The position numbers and the translations under genes are program-made. Below are positions 49,316 through 57,940 of a DNA stretch of 64,000 nt, piece after piece. The stretch covers positions 3,410,001 to 3,474,000 of the forward strand of contig NZ_CP018151.1 in NCBI RefSeq assembly GCF_001889265.1, written 5' to 3'. The stretch is from Microbacterium sp. 1.5R (GTDB lineage Bacteria > Actinomycetota > Actinomycetes > Actinomycetales > Microbacteriaceae). The first letter of the stretch is position 1; each line of letters starts with the position of its first letter. A model generated the notes under the pieces. The model was not told the origin of the DNA and ran no database searches. It was given only the letters and a program-made list of their open reading frames with translations.

Positions 49316-50065
49316 ATGCTGAGTGCGCAACGAAAGGATCATCTGCGCGAGATCCTGCGCAGAGACGGTCGCGTGGTGGCGAAGGACGTCGCCACCGATC
49401 TCGGCGTCTCCGAGGACTCGATCCGTCGCGATCTGCGCGAGCTCGCCGACACGGGCGAACTCGTCCGCGTCTATGGCGGCGCTCTGCCGGTTCCGCCGGC
49501 CGATCGGCCCGTTGACGAGCGCTCGTCGCTGGCCACCGAGAGCAAGGAGCGGGTCGCCCGCCGCGCCGTCGAGCTGATCCTGCCGGGCTCGACGATCGTG
49601 CTGGATGCCGGAACCACGACGCTCGCGATGGCCCGCATGCTGCCGTACGGCGCCGATCTGACCGTCATCACCCCCAGCCCGGCGATCGCCCTCGCCGTCG
49701 CCGAGCACTCCGACGCCCGCGTCGTGATCATCGGCGGCGAACTCGCCCGCTTCTCGATGGTCGCGAGCGGCCCCCTCGCCATGGAGGCCGTGCAGCATCT
49801 CGCCGCAGACCTGTTCTTCCTGGGCGTGACGGGCGTCGATCCCGTCCACGGCCTGACCACCGGCAACCTCGACGACGCCGCCACCAAACGCGCGATCGCC
49901 GCGCGCTGTGCGCAGACCTACGTCCTGGGCAGCGAGGAGAAGATCGGCGCCATCTCGCGCTTCCCGGTTCTGAACGTCGACGCCATCACCGGTCTCGTGG
50001 TCGACCCTCAGGACGCGAACCCGGTCATCGGCGATCTCGCAGAGGGCATGCCGGTGCTGCGCTGA
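49316..50065 (+). CDS. DeoR/GlpR-family regulator
   Basis: 249-residue sugar-responsive repressor. The N-terminal helix-turn-helix (QRKDHLREILRRDGRVVAKDVA, SEDSIRRDLRELADTGELVRVYGG) is followed by a DeoR sensor domain (GSTIVLDAGTTTLAMARML, VIIGGELARFSMVASG, KIGAISRFPVLNVDAITGLV). A phosphorylated sugar is the usual ligand. GGAG 7 nt before 49316 favours this ATG over two upstream ones. It is divergent from the DUF4406 gene. Confidence 0.87.
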   Translation: MLSAQRKDHLREILRRDGRVVAKDVATDLGVSEDSIRRDLRELADTGELVRVYGGALPVPPADRPVDERSSLATESKERVARRAVELILPGSTIVLDAGTTTLAMARMLPYGADLTVITPSPAIALAVAEHSDARVVIIGGELARFSMVASGPLAMEAVQHLAADLFFLGVTGVDPVHGLTTGNLDDAATKRAIAARCAQTYVLGSEEKIGAISRFPVLNVDAITGLVVDPQDANPVIGDLAEGMPVLR

Positions 50066-50078
50066 CCGGTGTCAGGTG

Positions 50079-50750
50079 TCAGGTGATGGTCGCCGCCACG
50101 ATCGTCGGCGTCATGATCGCCACCATCGCGGCCGTGATCGCATCGTTGACCGCCTTGGCGACGGCATCCCCTGCCTGCGATCCTGCCGTGAGCTGCTCGA
50201 TCCGCTTCTTGAGGTCCCGCGAGGACAGCCCGCCGCACTCCTCGCGCAGGATCGCGTGCGCCGCGTTGAGGTTCTGCAGGATCGCAAGCAGCGCCAGGTC
50301 GGCCTGCGTCGGAGCACCCGTTCCGGCGAGCACCGCGGCGAGCCGCGCCCTCAGCGCCTGCTCGGGCGTCGAATCGGATTCGGGAGTGCGTGCCGACCCC
50401 CAGCCGAAGAATCCGCGCTCCCCTTTGACGAGCACGCCCTGCACGATGAGCGACTCGACCACGATCTCGAGCGGATCGAGCTTGGGGCGCACCACGAGCG
50501 ACTGCAGCCGCTTGCCGCGCAACGGCACGAGGCGCTGCAGTGTCGTATCGAGGATCGGGTTGCCCGTCGGGTCGGTCGACACGATCTCGATGACCGGGTT
50601 CTTCTCGTCCGACACCGCGATGCGTCCGTGCAGGGCGAGGTCGACGATCACGGCCGCGACCTCGCCGTACAGGCGGTTCACGCTCACCGCGCTCTCGACG
50701 CGGCCATCAGGCCGGAGAAGCAGCATGTGGAGTTCCTCGACGATCAGCAT
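50079..50750 (-). CDS. GPP34 (GOLPH3-like) protein
   Basis: 223-residue GOLPH3/GPP34-family protein: MLIVEELHMLLL opening, LALHGRIAVSDEKN, GVLVKGERGFFGWG and the alpha-helical repeats near LLAILQNLNAAHAIL. In eukaryotes the family binds PI4P and glycosyltransferases. Actinobacterial members are common, with unknown role. The ATG at 50750 lies 6 nt from TAGCGT on the minus strand (leaderless pattern). The gene stands alone. Confidence 0.85.
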   Translation of the reverse strand: MLIVEELHMLLLRPDGRVESAVSVNRLYGEVAAVIVDLALHGRIAVSDEKNPVIEIVSTDPTGNPILDTTLQRLVPLRGKRLQSLVVRPKLDPLEIVVESLIVQGVLVKGERGFFGWGSARTPESDSTPEQALRARLAAVLAGTGAPTQADLALLAILQNLNAAHAILREECGGLSSRDLKKRIEQLTAGSQAGDAVAKAVNDAITAAMVAIMTPTIVAATIT

Positions 50751-50756
50751 GCATCC

Positions 50757-50762
50757 ACGCTA
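50757..50762 (-). promoter_or_regulatory. -10 hexamer of GPP34 gene
   Basis: TAGCGT on the minus strand, exactly 6 nt before the ATG at 50750. Confidence 0.5.
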
Positions 50763-50826
50763 TGACGGGCCACCTCACGACGGCATCCCCCGGACGGATG
50801 ATTCCGGAACACCCCCCCACACGCAC

Positions 50827-50860
50827 GAACGCCGCGCCCTCCGGAGAGGCCGCGGCGTTC
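50827..50860 (-). terminator. terminator of the aquaporin gene
   Basis: GAACGCCGCG / CGCGGCGTTC, perfect 10-bp stem with a 14-nt loop, 13 nt after the aquaporin stop. Confidence 0.75.
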
Positions 50861-50872
50861 GATGAAGAGTGG

Positions 50873-51517
50873 TTACGCGCCGATCTTCTTGGCATCGTCC
50901 GCGTTGAGCACGCGGAAGAGCAGAGCCGCGATGACCGCGCCGACCACGGGGGCGACGATGTAGAGCCACAGCGAGGCCCAGTCGAAGTACCCGCCGACCG
51001 AGAGGCCGAGGGCCACCGCCGGGTTGAAGCCGCCGCCCGAGATCGAACCGACGGTCGCTGCGCCGACGAACACCGTCGCCCCGATCGCGAGGCCGTAGAA
51101 CGAGTTGCCCTCGGTGTCCTTCGAGGTCGCGGTGTTGAGCACGACCCAGACGAGGATCAGCGTGAACAGCGCCTCGACGAAGAAGGCGGGTCCCACCTCG
51201 ACGACCAGAGCCTCGCCACCGGCGGGCCACACGGCGAAGCTGACCAGCGCGGCGAGCGCGCCACCGACGAACTGCGCCACGAGGTAGGCGATGAAGTCGA
51301 CGACGCTGAGGCCGCCACGGATGAAGACGCCGACGGAGACCGCCGGGTTGAGGTGAGCGCCCGAGATGTGGCCGGTCGAGAAGACGAGCACGGCGAGCGT
51401 GAAGCCGATCGCGAGCGGAGTCAGCGGGCTCTCGCTGTTGATCGCCGCGATGATCGTGAGGACGAAGAGGAACGTGGCGATCGCTTCGGCGAGCGCCTTT
51501 CGGGGAGTACCGGACAT
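50873..51517 (-). CDS. aquaporin-family channel (MIP)
   Basis: 214-residue MIP channel with six membrane helices and two NPA boxes, HLNPAVSVG (near residue 78) and GFNPAVALG (near 166). The selectivity region and arginine after the second NPA (usually NPARxxG) are replaced by NPAVALG, so the Arg of classical water-selective filters is missing. A glycerol or other small-solute channel is possible. The ATG at 51517 is chosen by family start; a GGAG lies upstream. Confidence 0.87.
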   Translation of the reverse strand: MSGTPRKALAEAIATFLFVLTIIAAINSESPLTPLAIGFTLAVLVFSTGHISGAHLNPAVSVGVFIRGGLSVVDFIAYLVAQFVGGALAALVSFAVWPAGGEALVVEVGPAFFVEALFTLILVWVVLNTATSKDTEGNSFYGLAIGATVFVGAATVGSISGGGFNPAVALGLSVGGYFDWASLWLYIVAPVVGAVIAALLFRVLNADDAKKIGA

Positions 51518-51716
51518 GAGAAGTGCTCTTTTCTGAGAGGTGAGGGAAGGCGACCCCCGTCCGCCTGCGCACTCCAGCCGACGCACCCTCCGATAACGCC
51601 CCCGAATCTAGCGACGGCAGTCGGAGTCCGGGCGTACGCCGCGCTGGCGCCTGTGAAATACCTGAATGCGATGCGACGGCATGTCAACCCCGTCGCCACA
51701 TCGGCACGCTTGTCCG

Positions 51717-51722
51717 TACTGT
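51717..51722 (+). promoter_or_regulatory. -10 hexamer of APC permease gene
   Basis: TACTGT, exactly 6 nt before the ATG at 51729; leaderless pattern. Confidence 0.5.
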
Positions 51723-51728
51723 TCCGGG

Positions 51729-53111
51729 ATGACTTCCGACACCGCCACGACGCCGGAGGAGCCCACTCGCCTGCGTCGCGCCATCACCGGCCCCCTGCTG
51801 TTCGCCTTCATCCTGGGCGACGTGCTCGGCGCCGGCATCTACGCCCTGATGGGTGTGCTGTCCGAGAAGGTCGGCGGGATGCTGTGGGCACCGCTGCTTC
51901 TCGCTCTCCTGCTCGCGCTGCTGACCGCGGGGTCGTACGCCGAGCTGGTCACCAAGTATCCGCGCGCCGGCGGGGCATCCGTCTTCGCGGAGCGCGCCTT
52001 CCACAGCCCCGTCGTGTCGTTCCTGGTCGGGTTCAGCATGCTCGCGGCCGGCGTGACGAGCGCCGCGGGCCTGGCGATCGCGTTCGCCGGCGACTACCTC
52101 GGCACGTTCTTCGACCTGCCGACCATTCCCGTCGCGATCGTCTTCCTGGCGATCGTCGGAGCACTCAACGCCCGCGGCATCCGTGAGTCGCTCGGCGCGA
52201 ATCTGGTGATGACGGCGATCGAGCTGAGCGGTCTCGTGATCGTGATCGTCGTGGTCGGGATGTTCGTGGTCGGCGGCGGCGGCGACGCCTCGCGGCTGAC
52301 TCAGACGCCCGAGGGGACGCCCGTCGCCCTGGCGGTCCTGTCGGGAGCGGTGATCGCCTACTACTCCTTCGTCGGCTTCGAGACCTCGGCGAACATGATC
52401 GAAGAGGTCAAGAATCCGCGGCGCACCTATCCGCGAGCCCTCTTCGGCGCGCTCTTCACCGCCGGTGCGGTGTACGTGCTCGTGGGGGTCGCGAGTTCCA
52501 TCGCACTGCCGGCGTCCGAGTTGCAGGAGTCGAGCGGACCGCTGCTGTCGGTCGTCGAGGCCGCGGGTGCCAGCATCCCCTCCTGGCTGTTCAGCCTGAT
52601 CGCCCTGATCGCGGTGGCGAACGGTGCACTGCTCACGATGATCATGGTGAGCCGCCTGACTTACGGGATGGCCGAGCAGAACCTGCTGCCCGCCGTGCTC
52701 GGCCGGGTGCTGCCGAATCGAAAGACCCCGTGGGTGGCGATCCTCACCACGACCCTCGTCGCGATGGGACTCACGCTCGTCGGCGATCTGGCGACGCTCG
52801 CCGAGACCGTCGTGCTGCTGCTGCTCTTCGTCTTCCTCAGCGTCAACGTCTCGGTGCTGGTGCTGCGACGTGACCGCGTCGAGCACGATCACTTCCGCAT
52901 CTGGACGGTCATCCCGGTGCTGGGCATCGCCTCGTGCATCCTGCTGCTCACCCAGCAGCGAGGGGTCGTCTGGCTGTTCGGCGCGATCCTGCTGGCGGTC
53001 GGCGCCGTGCTGTACCTGCTCGCCCGCTGGGGCCGCAACCGCTCCGACCGCCGCGACCACGACGGAGCCCCGTCATCCACCACCACGAAGGAGAACGATG
53101 AGCACGCCTGA
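51729..53111 (+). CDS. APC-superfamily amino acid permease
   Basis: 460-residue secondary transporter with about 12 membrane segments. Helix 1 carries the unwound GAGIYALMG motif (about 35-43) that binds the amino group. YSFVGFETSANMIEEVKNPRRTYPRAL near residue 215 is the conserved APC helix 6 to loop region. Cationic amino acid transporters of the CAT type look similar, but specificity is not determined. The small acidic gene at 53098 overlaps its 3' end by 14 nt. Confidence 0.88.
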   Translation: MTSDTATTPEEPTRLRRAITGPLLFAFILGDVLGAGIYALMGVLSEKVGGMLWAPLLLALLLALLTAGSYAELVTKYPRAGGASVFAERAFHSPVVSFLVGFSMLAAGVTSAAGLAIAFAGDYLGTFFDLPTIPVAIVFLAIVGALNARGIRESLGANLVMTAIELSGLVIVIVVVGMFVVGGGGDASRLTQTPEGTPVALAVLSGAVIAYYSFVGFETSANMIEEVKNPRRTYPRALFGALFTAGAVYVLVGVASSIALPASELQESSGPLLSVVEAAGASIPSWLFSLIALIAVANGALLTMIMVSRLTYGMAEQNLLPAVLGRVLPNRKTPWVAILTTTLVAMGLTLVGDLATLAETVVLLLLFVFLSVNVSVLVLRRDRVEHDHFRIWTVIPVLGIASCILLLTQQRGVVWLFGAILLAVGAVLYLLARWGRNRSDRRDHDGAPSSTTTKENDEHA

Positions 53112-53322
53112 CCTCACCCCCGACGCCGATGACGCCATGACGAGCGAGGAGAAGCGCCACGACCAGCTGACCGCGGCCCCTGATGCCACCGAGGCCGATG
53201 CCGCCCCGCGCATCGAGGTCTCGGAGCACGACGGGAACACCCGCATCGACATCCTCCCCGATGCCGCCGTGCGGCCGGGACCCGGACCCGGGGTCGAGGT
53301 CGACGACGAGCCCGAGCAGTAG
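53098..53322 (+). CDS. small acidic disordered protein
   Basis: 74 residues, rich in Asp, Glu, Ala and Pro (TPDLTPDADDAMTSEEKRHD; VRPGPGPGVEVDDEPEQ), without predicted secondary structure beyond a short strand (NTRIDILPDAA). ATG at 53098 follows AAGGAGAA (ribosome site inside the permease 3' end) and overlaps the permease stop region. No family recognised; the gene position suggests translation together with the permease. Confidence 0.6.
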   Translation: MSTPDLTPDADDAMTSEEKRHDQLTAAPDATEADAAPRIEVSEHDGNTRIDILPDAAVRPGPGPGVEVDDEPEQ

Positions 53323-53423
53323 GCGGAGCGGCGGCGAGAACTCGCGCGGGATCGCCCCCGCGATACTTCAGCGTTCCGATATATCACGACTCACCCCTCG
53401 AAAGCAAGCTCTGAGCGTATGCT

Positions 53424-53455
53424 GACTCCGAGACCGCCTCCGCGGTCTCGGAGTC
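53424..53455 (+). terminator. strong 14-bp hairpin upstream of sigma fusion gene
   Basis: GACTCCGAGACCGC pairs perfectly with GCGGTCTCGGAGTC around a CTCC tetraloop. It may end the permease transcript or sit at the 5' end of the sigma fusion mRNA, as a TATGCT hexamer lies immediately upstream (53418-53423). Confidence 0.6.
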
Positions 53456-53493
53456 GGTGACCCGGACCCCGTCACCACGATCGGGGGGACGCC

Positions 53494-55299
53494 ATGAGCA
53501 TCACCACAGATCCGAGCACCGACACGCGGTCGGATGCCGAGCTCGCCGACGCGACGCGCAGCGGAGACGCCCGAGCGTTCGCCGTGCTGTGGCAGCGCCA
53601 TTCCGAGGCGGGGCTCCGCGCGGCCCGGGCAGTGACGCGTTCCATCGACCCTGACGACCTCGTCAGCGAGGCCTTCACGAAGACGTTCAGCGCGATGCAG
53701 AACGGCGGCGGACCGACCGATGGCTTCCGGGCGTATCTCTACGCCGCCATCCGCAACGCCGCCGCGACGTGGGGCGGCAAGCAGAAGGACATCCCGATCG
53801 AGTTCATCGAGGAGATCCCCGATGAGGCCCCCGACGCGATCGAGCAGCTGTCGGACAAGACGATGCTCGCGGCGGCGTTCAAGAATCTGCCCGAGAACCA
53901 CCGCACCCTGCTCTGGTACCTCGAGGTCGAGGGCATGAAGCCGCGCGAGATCGCTCCGCTGATGGGACTGACTCCGAATGCCGTGTCGGCGCTGGCTCTC
54001 CGCGCTCGCGACGGATTCCGCCATGCCTGGCTGGATGCGCTCATCGCCGACCCTTCCCGTCCCGAGGAGTGTCGCTGGGCGTGCGGGCGGCTCGTGCGCC
54101 GCTCTCGCCGCCCGGTGAGTCGGCACGAGCGCCCCCGCCTCGAATCCCATCTCGAAGGGTGCGCCGGCTGCACGATCATCGCGCGAGACATCGACACGGC
54201 CTCGTCGAAGCTGCGAGCCGTGCTGCTGCCCCTCGCACTCGGCGGTGCCGGCGCCGCCGCCTACGCCGCTCTCGAGCCCGGCGCGGCAGCGAGCGCATCC
54301 GTCATCGGACCGTCCGCCGCCCTGCGGACCCGCCGCGTGCTCACCATCGGGATCGCCGCGGGAAGCGCGGTCGCCCTTGCGGCGACGGTCGCCGTGGCGA
54401 TGGTCGGCCCCTGGTCGCAACCCGCGGCAGACGGCGACCGTGGTGAGGCGTCCGGGCCCGCCGCCCGACCCATCGCCCCGACTCCCGGTGCCACACCCGC
54501 GACGGACGACGACACGTCACCGACGCCCCCACCTGTCGCACCGCTCATTCCTGCTCCGGTGGAGCCGCCAGTGCAGCCGGTCGTCGAGACGACTCGGCAG
54601 GACACACCTGTGCGCGCCGTTCCGGAGCCGCCGAGCGCCCCGGTGGCCGCACCGCCGGCGGCGGGCCCTCCGGCGACCAGACCCCCCGTAGCGACCCCGC
54701 CGGTCGAGGTCCCGCCGGTCGAGACCCCGCCCGTGTTCGCGATCGGTCCGGACGGGTGGGACACCAGCAGTCCCCTCGCTGTCTCGGTGAGCGGCACCGG
54801 CATCCCCGGCAGCATGGTCGCCGTCATCGACGAGCTCGGCTCCGTCCTCGCCCAGGCGACGGTCGACGGCGACGGTGAGTTCACGCTCTCCGTCGCGGGA
54901 GGCGAACTGAGGCAGGGCATGACGCTCACGGCCCAGCACACCTCACCCTCCGGCGACGTGGACCTCAGCGAGCCGGTCGGACCCCTCGCATTCCCCGTGC
55001 CGGTCATCTCTGGCGATCAGCCCCGCCCCCACCTCGAGCGGGGGGATGCTGACGCCGACGGCGAGCAGGACGACGCGCTCGTCACTCTCGAGGGCATCCC
55101 GGGCGGCTGGGTGCAGGTCGCCGTCGACGGCGTCGTGGTGCCCCACCTCATCGCCATCGACGAGGTGACCTCCGACGACTACATCCCCGACATCCACCTC
55201 GGATTCCACCTGCTCACCCTGCGATACGTCGATGCGGAGTCGGGCGTCACCGGTCCTGGAGCCGACTACGCGGTCGTCGTCACCCCGGGCGGCAAGTGA
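53494..55299 (+). CDS. membrane-anchored sigma factor fused to zinc anti-sigma motif and extracellular domains
   Basis: 601-residue fusion. Residues 1-185 are an ECF-like sigma (AVLWQRHSEAGLRAARAVTR; DPDDLVSEAFTKTFSAM; LPENHRTLLWYLEVEGMKPREIAP). Residues 215-226 hold a zinc anti-sigma motif HLEGCAGC (His 219, Cys 223, Cys 226). A membrane helix lies at about 282-304, then a Pro-rich spacer to about 420 and an Ig-like extracellular region (SPLAVSVSGTGIPGSMVAVI; DGDGEFTLSVAGG) to the end. Proteolytic release would be needed for the sigma part to reach promoters, which is inference. It stands alone, with no separate anti-sigma gene. Confidence 0.83.
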   Translation: MSITTDPSTDTRSDAELADATRSGDARAFAVLWQRHSEAGLRAARAVTRSIDPDDLVSEAFTKTFSAMQNGGGPTDGFRAYLYAAIRNAAATWGGKQKDIPIEFIEEIPDEAPDAIEQLSDKTMLAAAFKNLPENHRTLLWYLEVEGMKPREIAPLMGLTPNAVSALALRARDGFRHAWLDALIADPSRPEECRWACGRLVRRSRRPVSRHERPRLESHLEGCAGCTIIARDIDTASSKLRAVLLPLALGGAGAAAYAALEPGAAASASVIGPSAALRTRRVLTIGIAAGSAVALAATVAVAMVGPWSQPAADGDRGEASGPAARPIAPTPGATPATDDDTSPTPPPVAPLIPAPVEPPVQPVVETTRQDTPVRAVPEPPSAPVAAPPAAGPPATRPPVATPPVEVPPVETPPVFAIGPDGWDTSSPLAVSVSGTGIPGSMVAVIDELGSVLAQATVDGDGEFTLSVAGGELRQGMTLTAQHTSPSGDVDLSEPVGPLAFPVPVISGDQPRPHLERGDADADGEQDDALVTLEGIPGGWVQVAVDGVVVPHLIAIDEVTSDDYIPDIHLGFHLLTLRYVDAESGVTGPGADYAVVVTPGGK

Positions 55300-55504
55300 C
55301 GTCCGGGCACGGATCCGACCGGAATATTGGTTGCGGCGTCAGGAACGGGCGTCGTCAGCGTCTTGATAGTGGGACGAGAAGCCGGCCCTGGGGACCTGAG
55401 TCGACTTCGTGTCCGAGAGCTCGCGTTCCCCTACGGACGCGGCACTCGCGGGTGGGGCTGCTCCCCAGTCCCACCCGCATTCCCTTCCGCACCCGTGTGG
55501 GGGC
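55300..55504. other. 205-nt gap between the sigma fusion and corA
   Basis: Convergent gene ends. The only structure I support is the corA terminator hairpin listed separately; no ORF or RNA gene recognised. Confidence 0.6.
55448..55478 (-). terminator. terminator of corA
   Basis: GCGGGTGGG (55448-55456) pairs with CCCACCCGC (55470-55478), 9-bp stem, 13-nt loop, downstream of the corA stop. Confidence 0.6.
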
Positions 55505-56521
55505 CTACAGCCAGCCCTTGCGCTTGAACGCCCAGTAGAGCCCGACGCCCATCGCCAGCATCAGAGCGACCGCCATGGGGTATCCGAGCGTCCAGTGCAG
55601 CTCGGGCATATGGTCGAAGTTCATGCCGTACACCGTGCCGACGAGCGTCGGGGCGAACAGGATCGCCGCCCAGCCCGAGATCTTCTTGACCTCGTCGTTC
55701 TGGCGGATGCTCAACTCGGTCATCCGCCGCATCTCCTCGTTCTGCCGCCGCGCCACGATCGTGGACTCGACGGTCAGCGCGTTGTCGAGCACCGTGCGGA
55801 AGGTGTTCGCGCGCTCCGACACGCGCAGGGTGTGGTCGAGCACGTCGCGCAGGTACCGCTGCAGCTCCTCGTCGACCTCGTACTTCGTCGAACCTCGCAG
55901 CAGCGAGTCCAGCATGCCCGCGAGAGGCTGCACCGCGCGCTGGAAGTCGATCACCTCACGACCGAGTTCGTAGATGCGCTGCGTCGCGTCGACCTCGTCC
56001 TCGAAGAGCTGGCTCTCGATCTCGTCGATGTCGTTCTCGAGTCCCGACAGCACGGGTGCGTACTCGTCGACGACCTCGTCGAGGATCGCATAGAGCACCG
56101 CCTCCGGACCGAGCTTCAGCAGACCGGGGTCGTCTTCGAGTCGGCGTCGCACCCGCCCCAGGTCGGGAGACTCCGCGTGGCGGATCGTCACCACGAAGTC
56201 GGGCCCCACGAGCACATGGATCTCGCCGAACTCGACCTCCTCCGCGGCATCCAGATACCGGGCGGATCGCAGCACCATGAACAGCACGTCTCCGTACCGC
56301 TCGAGCTTCGACCGCTGGTGACCCGAGAGCGCATCCTCGACGACGAGAGCGTGGATGCCGAACTCGTCGGCGACCTCGCGGATCTCGGCTTCGCTCGGCC
56401 GGTACAGACCTATCCAGCTCATGCCGCCGCGTTCGCGCAGCACCTCGAACGTCTCACTGAGGCTCCGCGGATTCTCGGTGCGGACACCGTCGACGTAGAT
56501 CGCGTTGTCGATGATCGCCAT
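55505..56521 (-). CDS. corA: CorA-type magnesium/cobalt transporter
   Basis: 338-residue channel-forming transporter. A large cytoplasmic domain (1-275) with long helices is followed by two C-terminal membrane helices. The hallmark YGMNF (pore/selectivity loop) follows helix 1 near residue 302, with the second helix ending in basic AFKRKGWL. Acidic loop residues HMPELHW follow GMN, as in functional CorA. Imports Mg2+ (or Co2+). The gene stands alone and has a terminator hairpin downstream. Confidence 0.93.
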   Translation of the reverse strand: MAIIDNAIYVDGVRTENPRSLSETFEVLRERGGMSWIGLYRPSEAEIREVADEFGIHALVVEDALSGHQRSKLERYGDVLFMVLRSARYLDAAEEVEFGEIHVLVGPDFVVTIRHAESPDLGRVRRRLEDDPGLLKLGPEAVLYAILDEVVDEYAPVLSGLENDIDEIESQLFEDEVDATQRIYELGREVIDFQRAVQPLAGMLDSLLRGSTKYEVDEELQRYLRDVLDHTLRVSERANTFRTVLDNALTVESTIVARRQNEEMRRMTELSIRQNDEVKKISGWAAILFAPTLVGTVYGMNFDHMPELHWTLGYPMAVALMLAMGVGLYWAFKRKGWL

Positions 56522-56566
56522 CGGCGTTCCCTTCGTCGGTATGCCGCGGCGGTCGTGCGCCGGGCC

Positions 56567-57850
56567 CTAGGCGGCCGGCGGAGCGACGCAGGCGACCGCC
56601 GAGTCCGTGATGGCCTGGTGATACTGCTCGGCCGTGAACGGAAGCCCGAACTCGGGAGCGGTCTCACCCGCGGCCGCAGGCACCTTGGAGGCGATCGCCG
56701 CGAGCTCCCAGGCCAGGTACATCGCGGTCGTCGCGCCGGTCGTCGAGTTGTTGAGCGACACTGCGACCGTGAAGCCCGTCTCGGGGTCGGAGAACGCCGA
56801 CGTCTGATACCCGGGAGTCCAGCCCGCCTGTCCGACCATCGAGCCGACGAGCAGAGCCCCGCCCGTGGCCTGGAGCCAGGAGGGAGCCTGGGGGCCCTGC
56901 GGCAGGGGAGCTCCGAAGCGGTTCGGCTCGTCCTTCGTGCGCAGCTTCTGCGCGGCTTCGGCCTGGGCGTACCGACCGAGATCCTCGATCGTCGACACGA
57001 CGCCGGAGTCGGTGTAGCCGGTGCTCGACGAGAGCGTGGTGATGTCGACCGGGGCCGCACAGTCGTACCCGCCTTCGACGGGTGTCAGGTAGTGCCCGTT
57101 CATGACCGGTCCGTCAGAGGGCGGCGCCGGGGCCGGCGAAGGCAGCGACGTCGCCGAGAGACCGAGCGGCTGGGTCACGTACTCGGCGATCAGCTCGGAC
57201 GCCGTGCGGCCGGACGCCCGCTCGAGTGCGAGTCCGAGCAGCAGGTAGCCGGCATCCGAGTTCGTGTAGGTCGTCTTCGGAGTGGTGCGCGGGGCGCCGA
57301 GGCCGTACGCCGCGAGCTCGAGGGGTGCCCACACGCGCTCGGGGGTGGTGAGCCATGCGGCCTGCGCGGTCGCCTCGGACGAGCCGACGCCGCTCGTGCT
57401 GTTGCACAGGTCGAGCAGCGTGATGTCCTTCATGTCAGCGACGCCCGAGACGTGGTCGGGCACGGGGTCGTCGAGATCGACCACGCCGTCATCGGCCAGA
57501 CCGTAGAGCACGTCGCACGTCATGAGACGCGTCATGTCCGCGATCCGGAAGGACATGTCGGTGCTGATCTCTTCGTCGCCGCCGGGGGTCTGGGTGCCGA
57601 GGCCGGCGACCCAGCTGCCGCTCCACGGAGCCCACACGCCCACGACGGCGCCCGAGGCACCCGATGCGGCGAGCGCGTTGGTGATGGCCGCCTCCATGGC
57701 GGCGACCGTGTCGTCAGGCAGAGGGCCGTCGACCTGGGACGGAGGCTGGTAGCTGAACTCCGGTTCGGCCGTGCAGCCGGTGAGGAAGAGCCCGAGCGCG
57801 GCTGCGCCGGCCACTGCTGCGCGGAACGTGCGCGACGAGAGAAGCTGCAT
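56567..57850 (-). CDS. beta-lactamase-fold lipoprotein lacking catalytic Ser/Lys
   Basis: 427-residue exported lipoprotein (lipobox LTGC, Cys 26) with the class C beta-lactamase/D-Ala carboxypeptidase fold. FRIADMTRLMTC stands at the position of the SxxK box, but the nucleophilic Ser is Asp 105 and the Lys is Arg 108. The second motif YTN (195-197) is kept, and a late GxxxG-like PGYQTSAFSDPE is in the third-box area. It is therefore probably a non-catalytic binder, sensor or regulator. The ATG at 57850 gives a normal signal peptide. Confidence 0.82.
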   Translation of the reverse strand: MQLLSSRTFRAAVAGAAALGLFLTGCTAEPEFSYQPPSQVDGPLPDDTVAAMEAAITNALAASGASGAVVGVWAPWSGSWVAGLGTQTPGGDEEISTDMSFRIADMTRLMTCDVLYGLADDGVVDLDDPVPDHVSGVADMKDITLLDLCNSTSGVGSSEATAQAAWLTTPERVWAPLELAAYGLGAPRTTPKTTYTNSDAGYLLLGLALERASGRTASELIAEYVTQPLGLSATSLPSPAPAPPSDGPVMNGHYLTPVEGGYDCAAPVDITTLSSSTGYTDSGVVSTIEDLGRYAQAEAAQKLRTKDEPNRFGAPLPQGPQAPSWLQATGGALLVGSMVGQAGWTPGYQTSAFSDPETGFTVAVSLNNSTTGATTAMYLAWELAAIASKVPAAAGETAPEFGLPFTAEQYHQAITDSAVACVAPPAA

Positions 57851-57940
57851 GAAAGGGGACCCCCGGAAGACGTGTCTCCCGAGTCTAGAACGCCCATCCT
57901 GAAAGAAAGGCATCACCGAACGCCGTTTAGGGTGATCACC

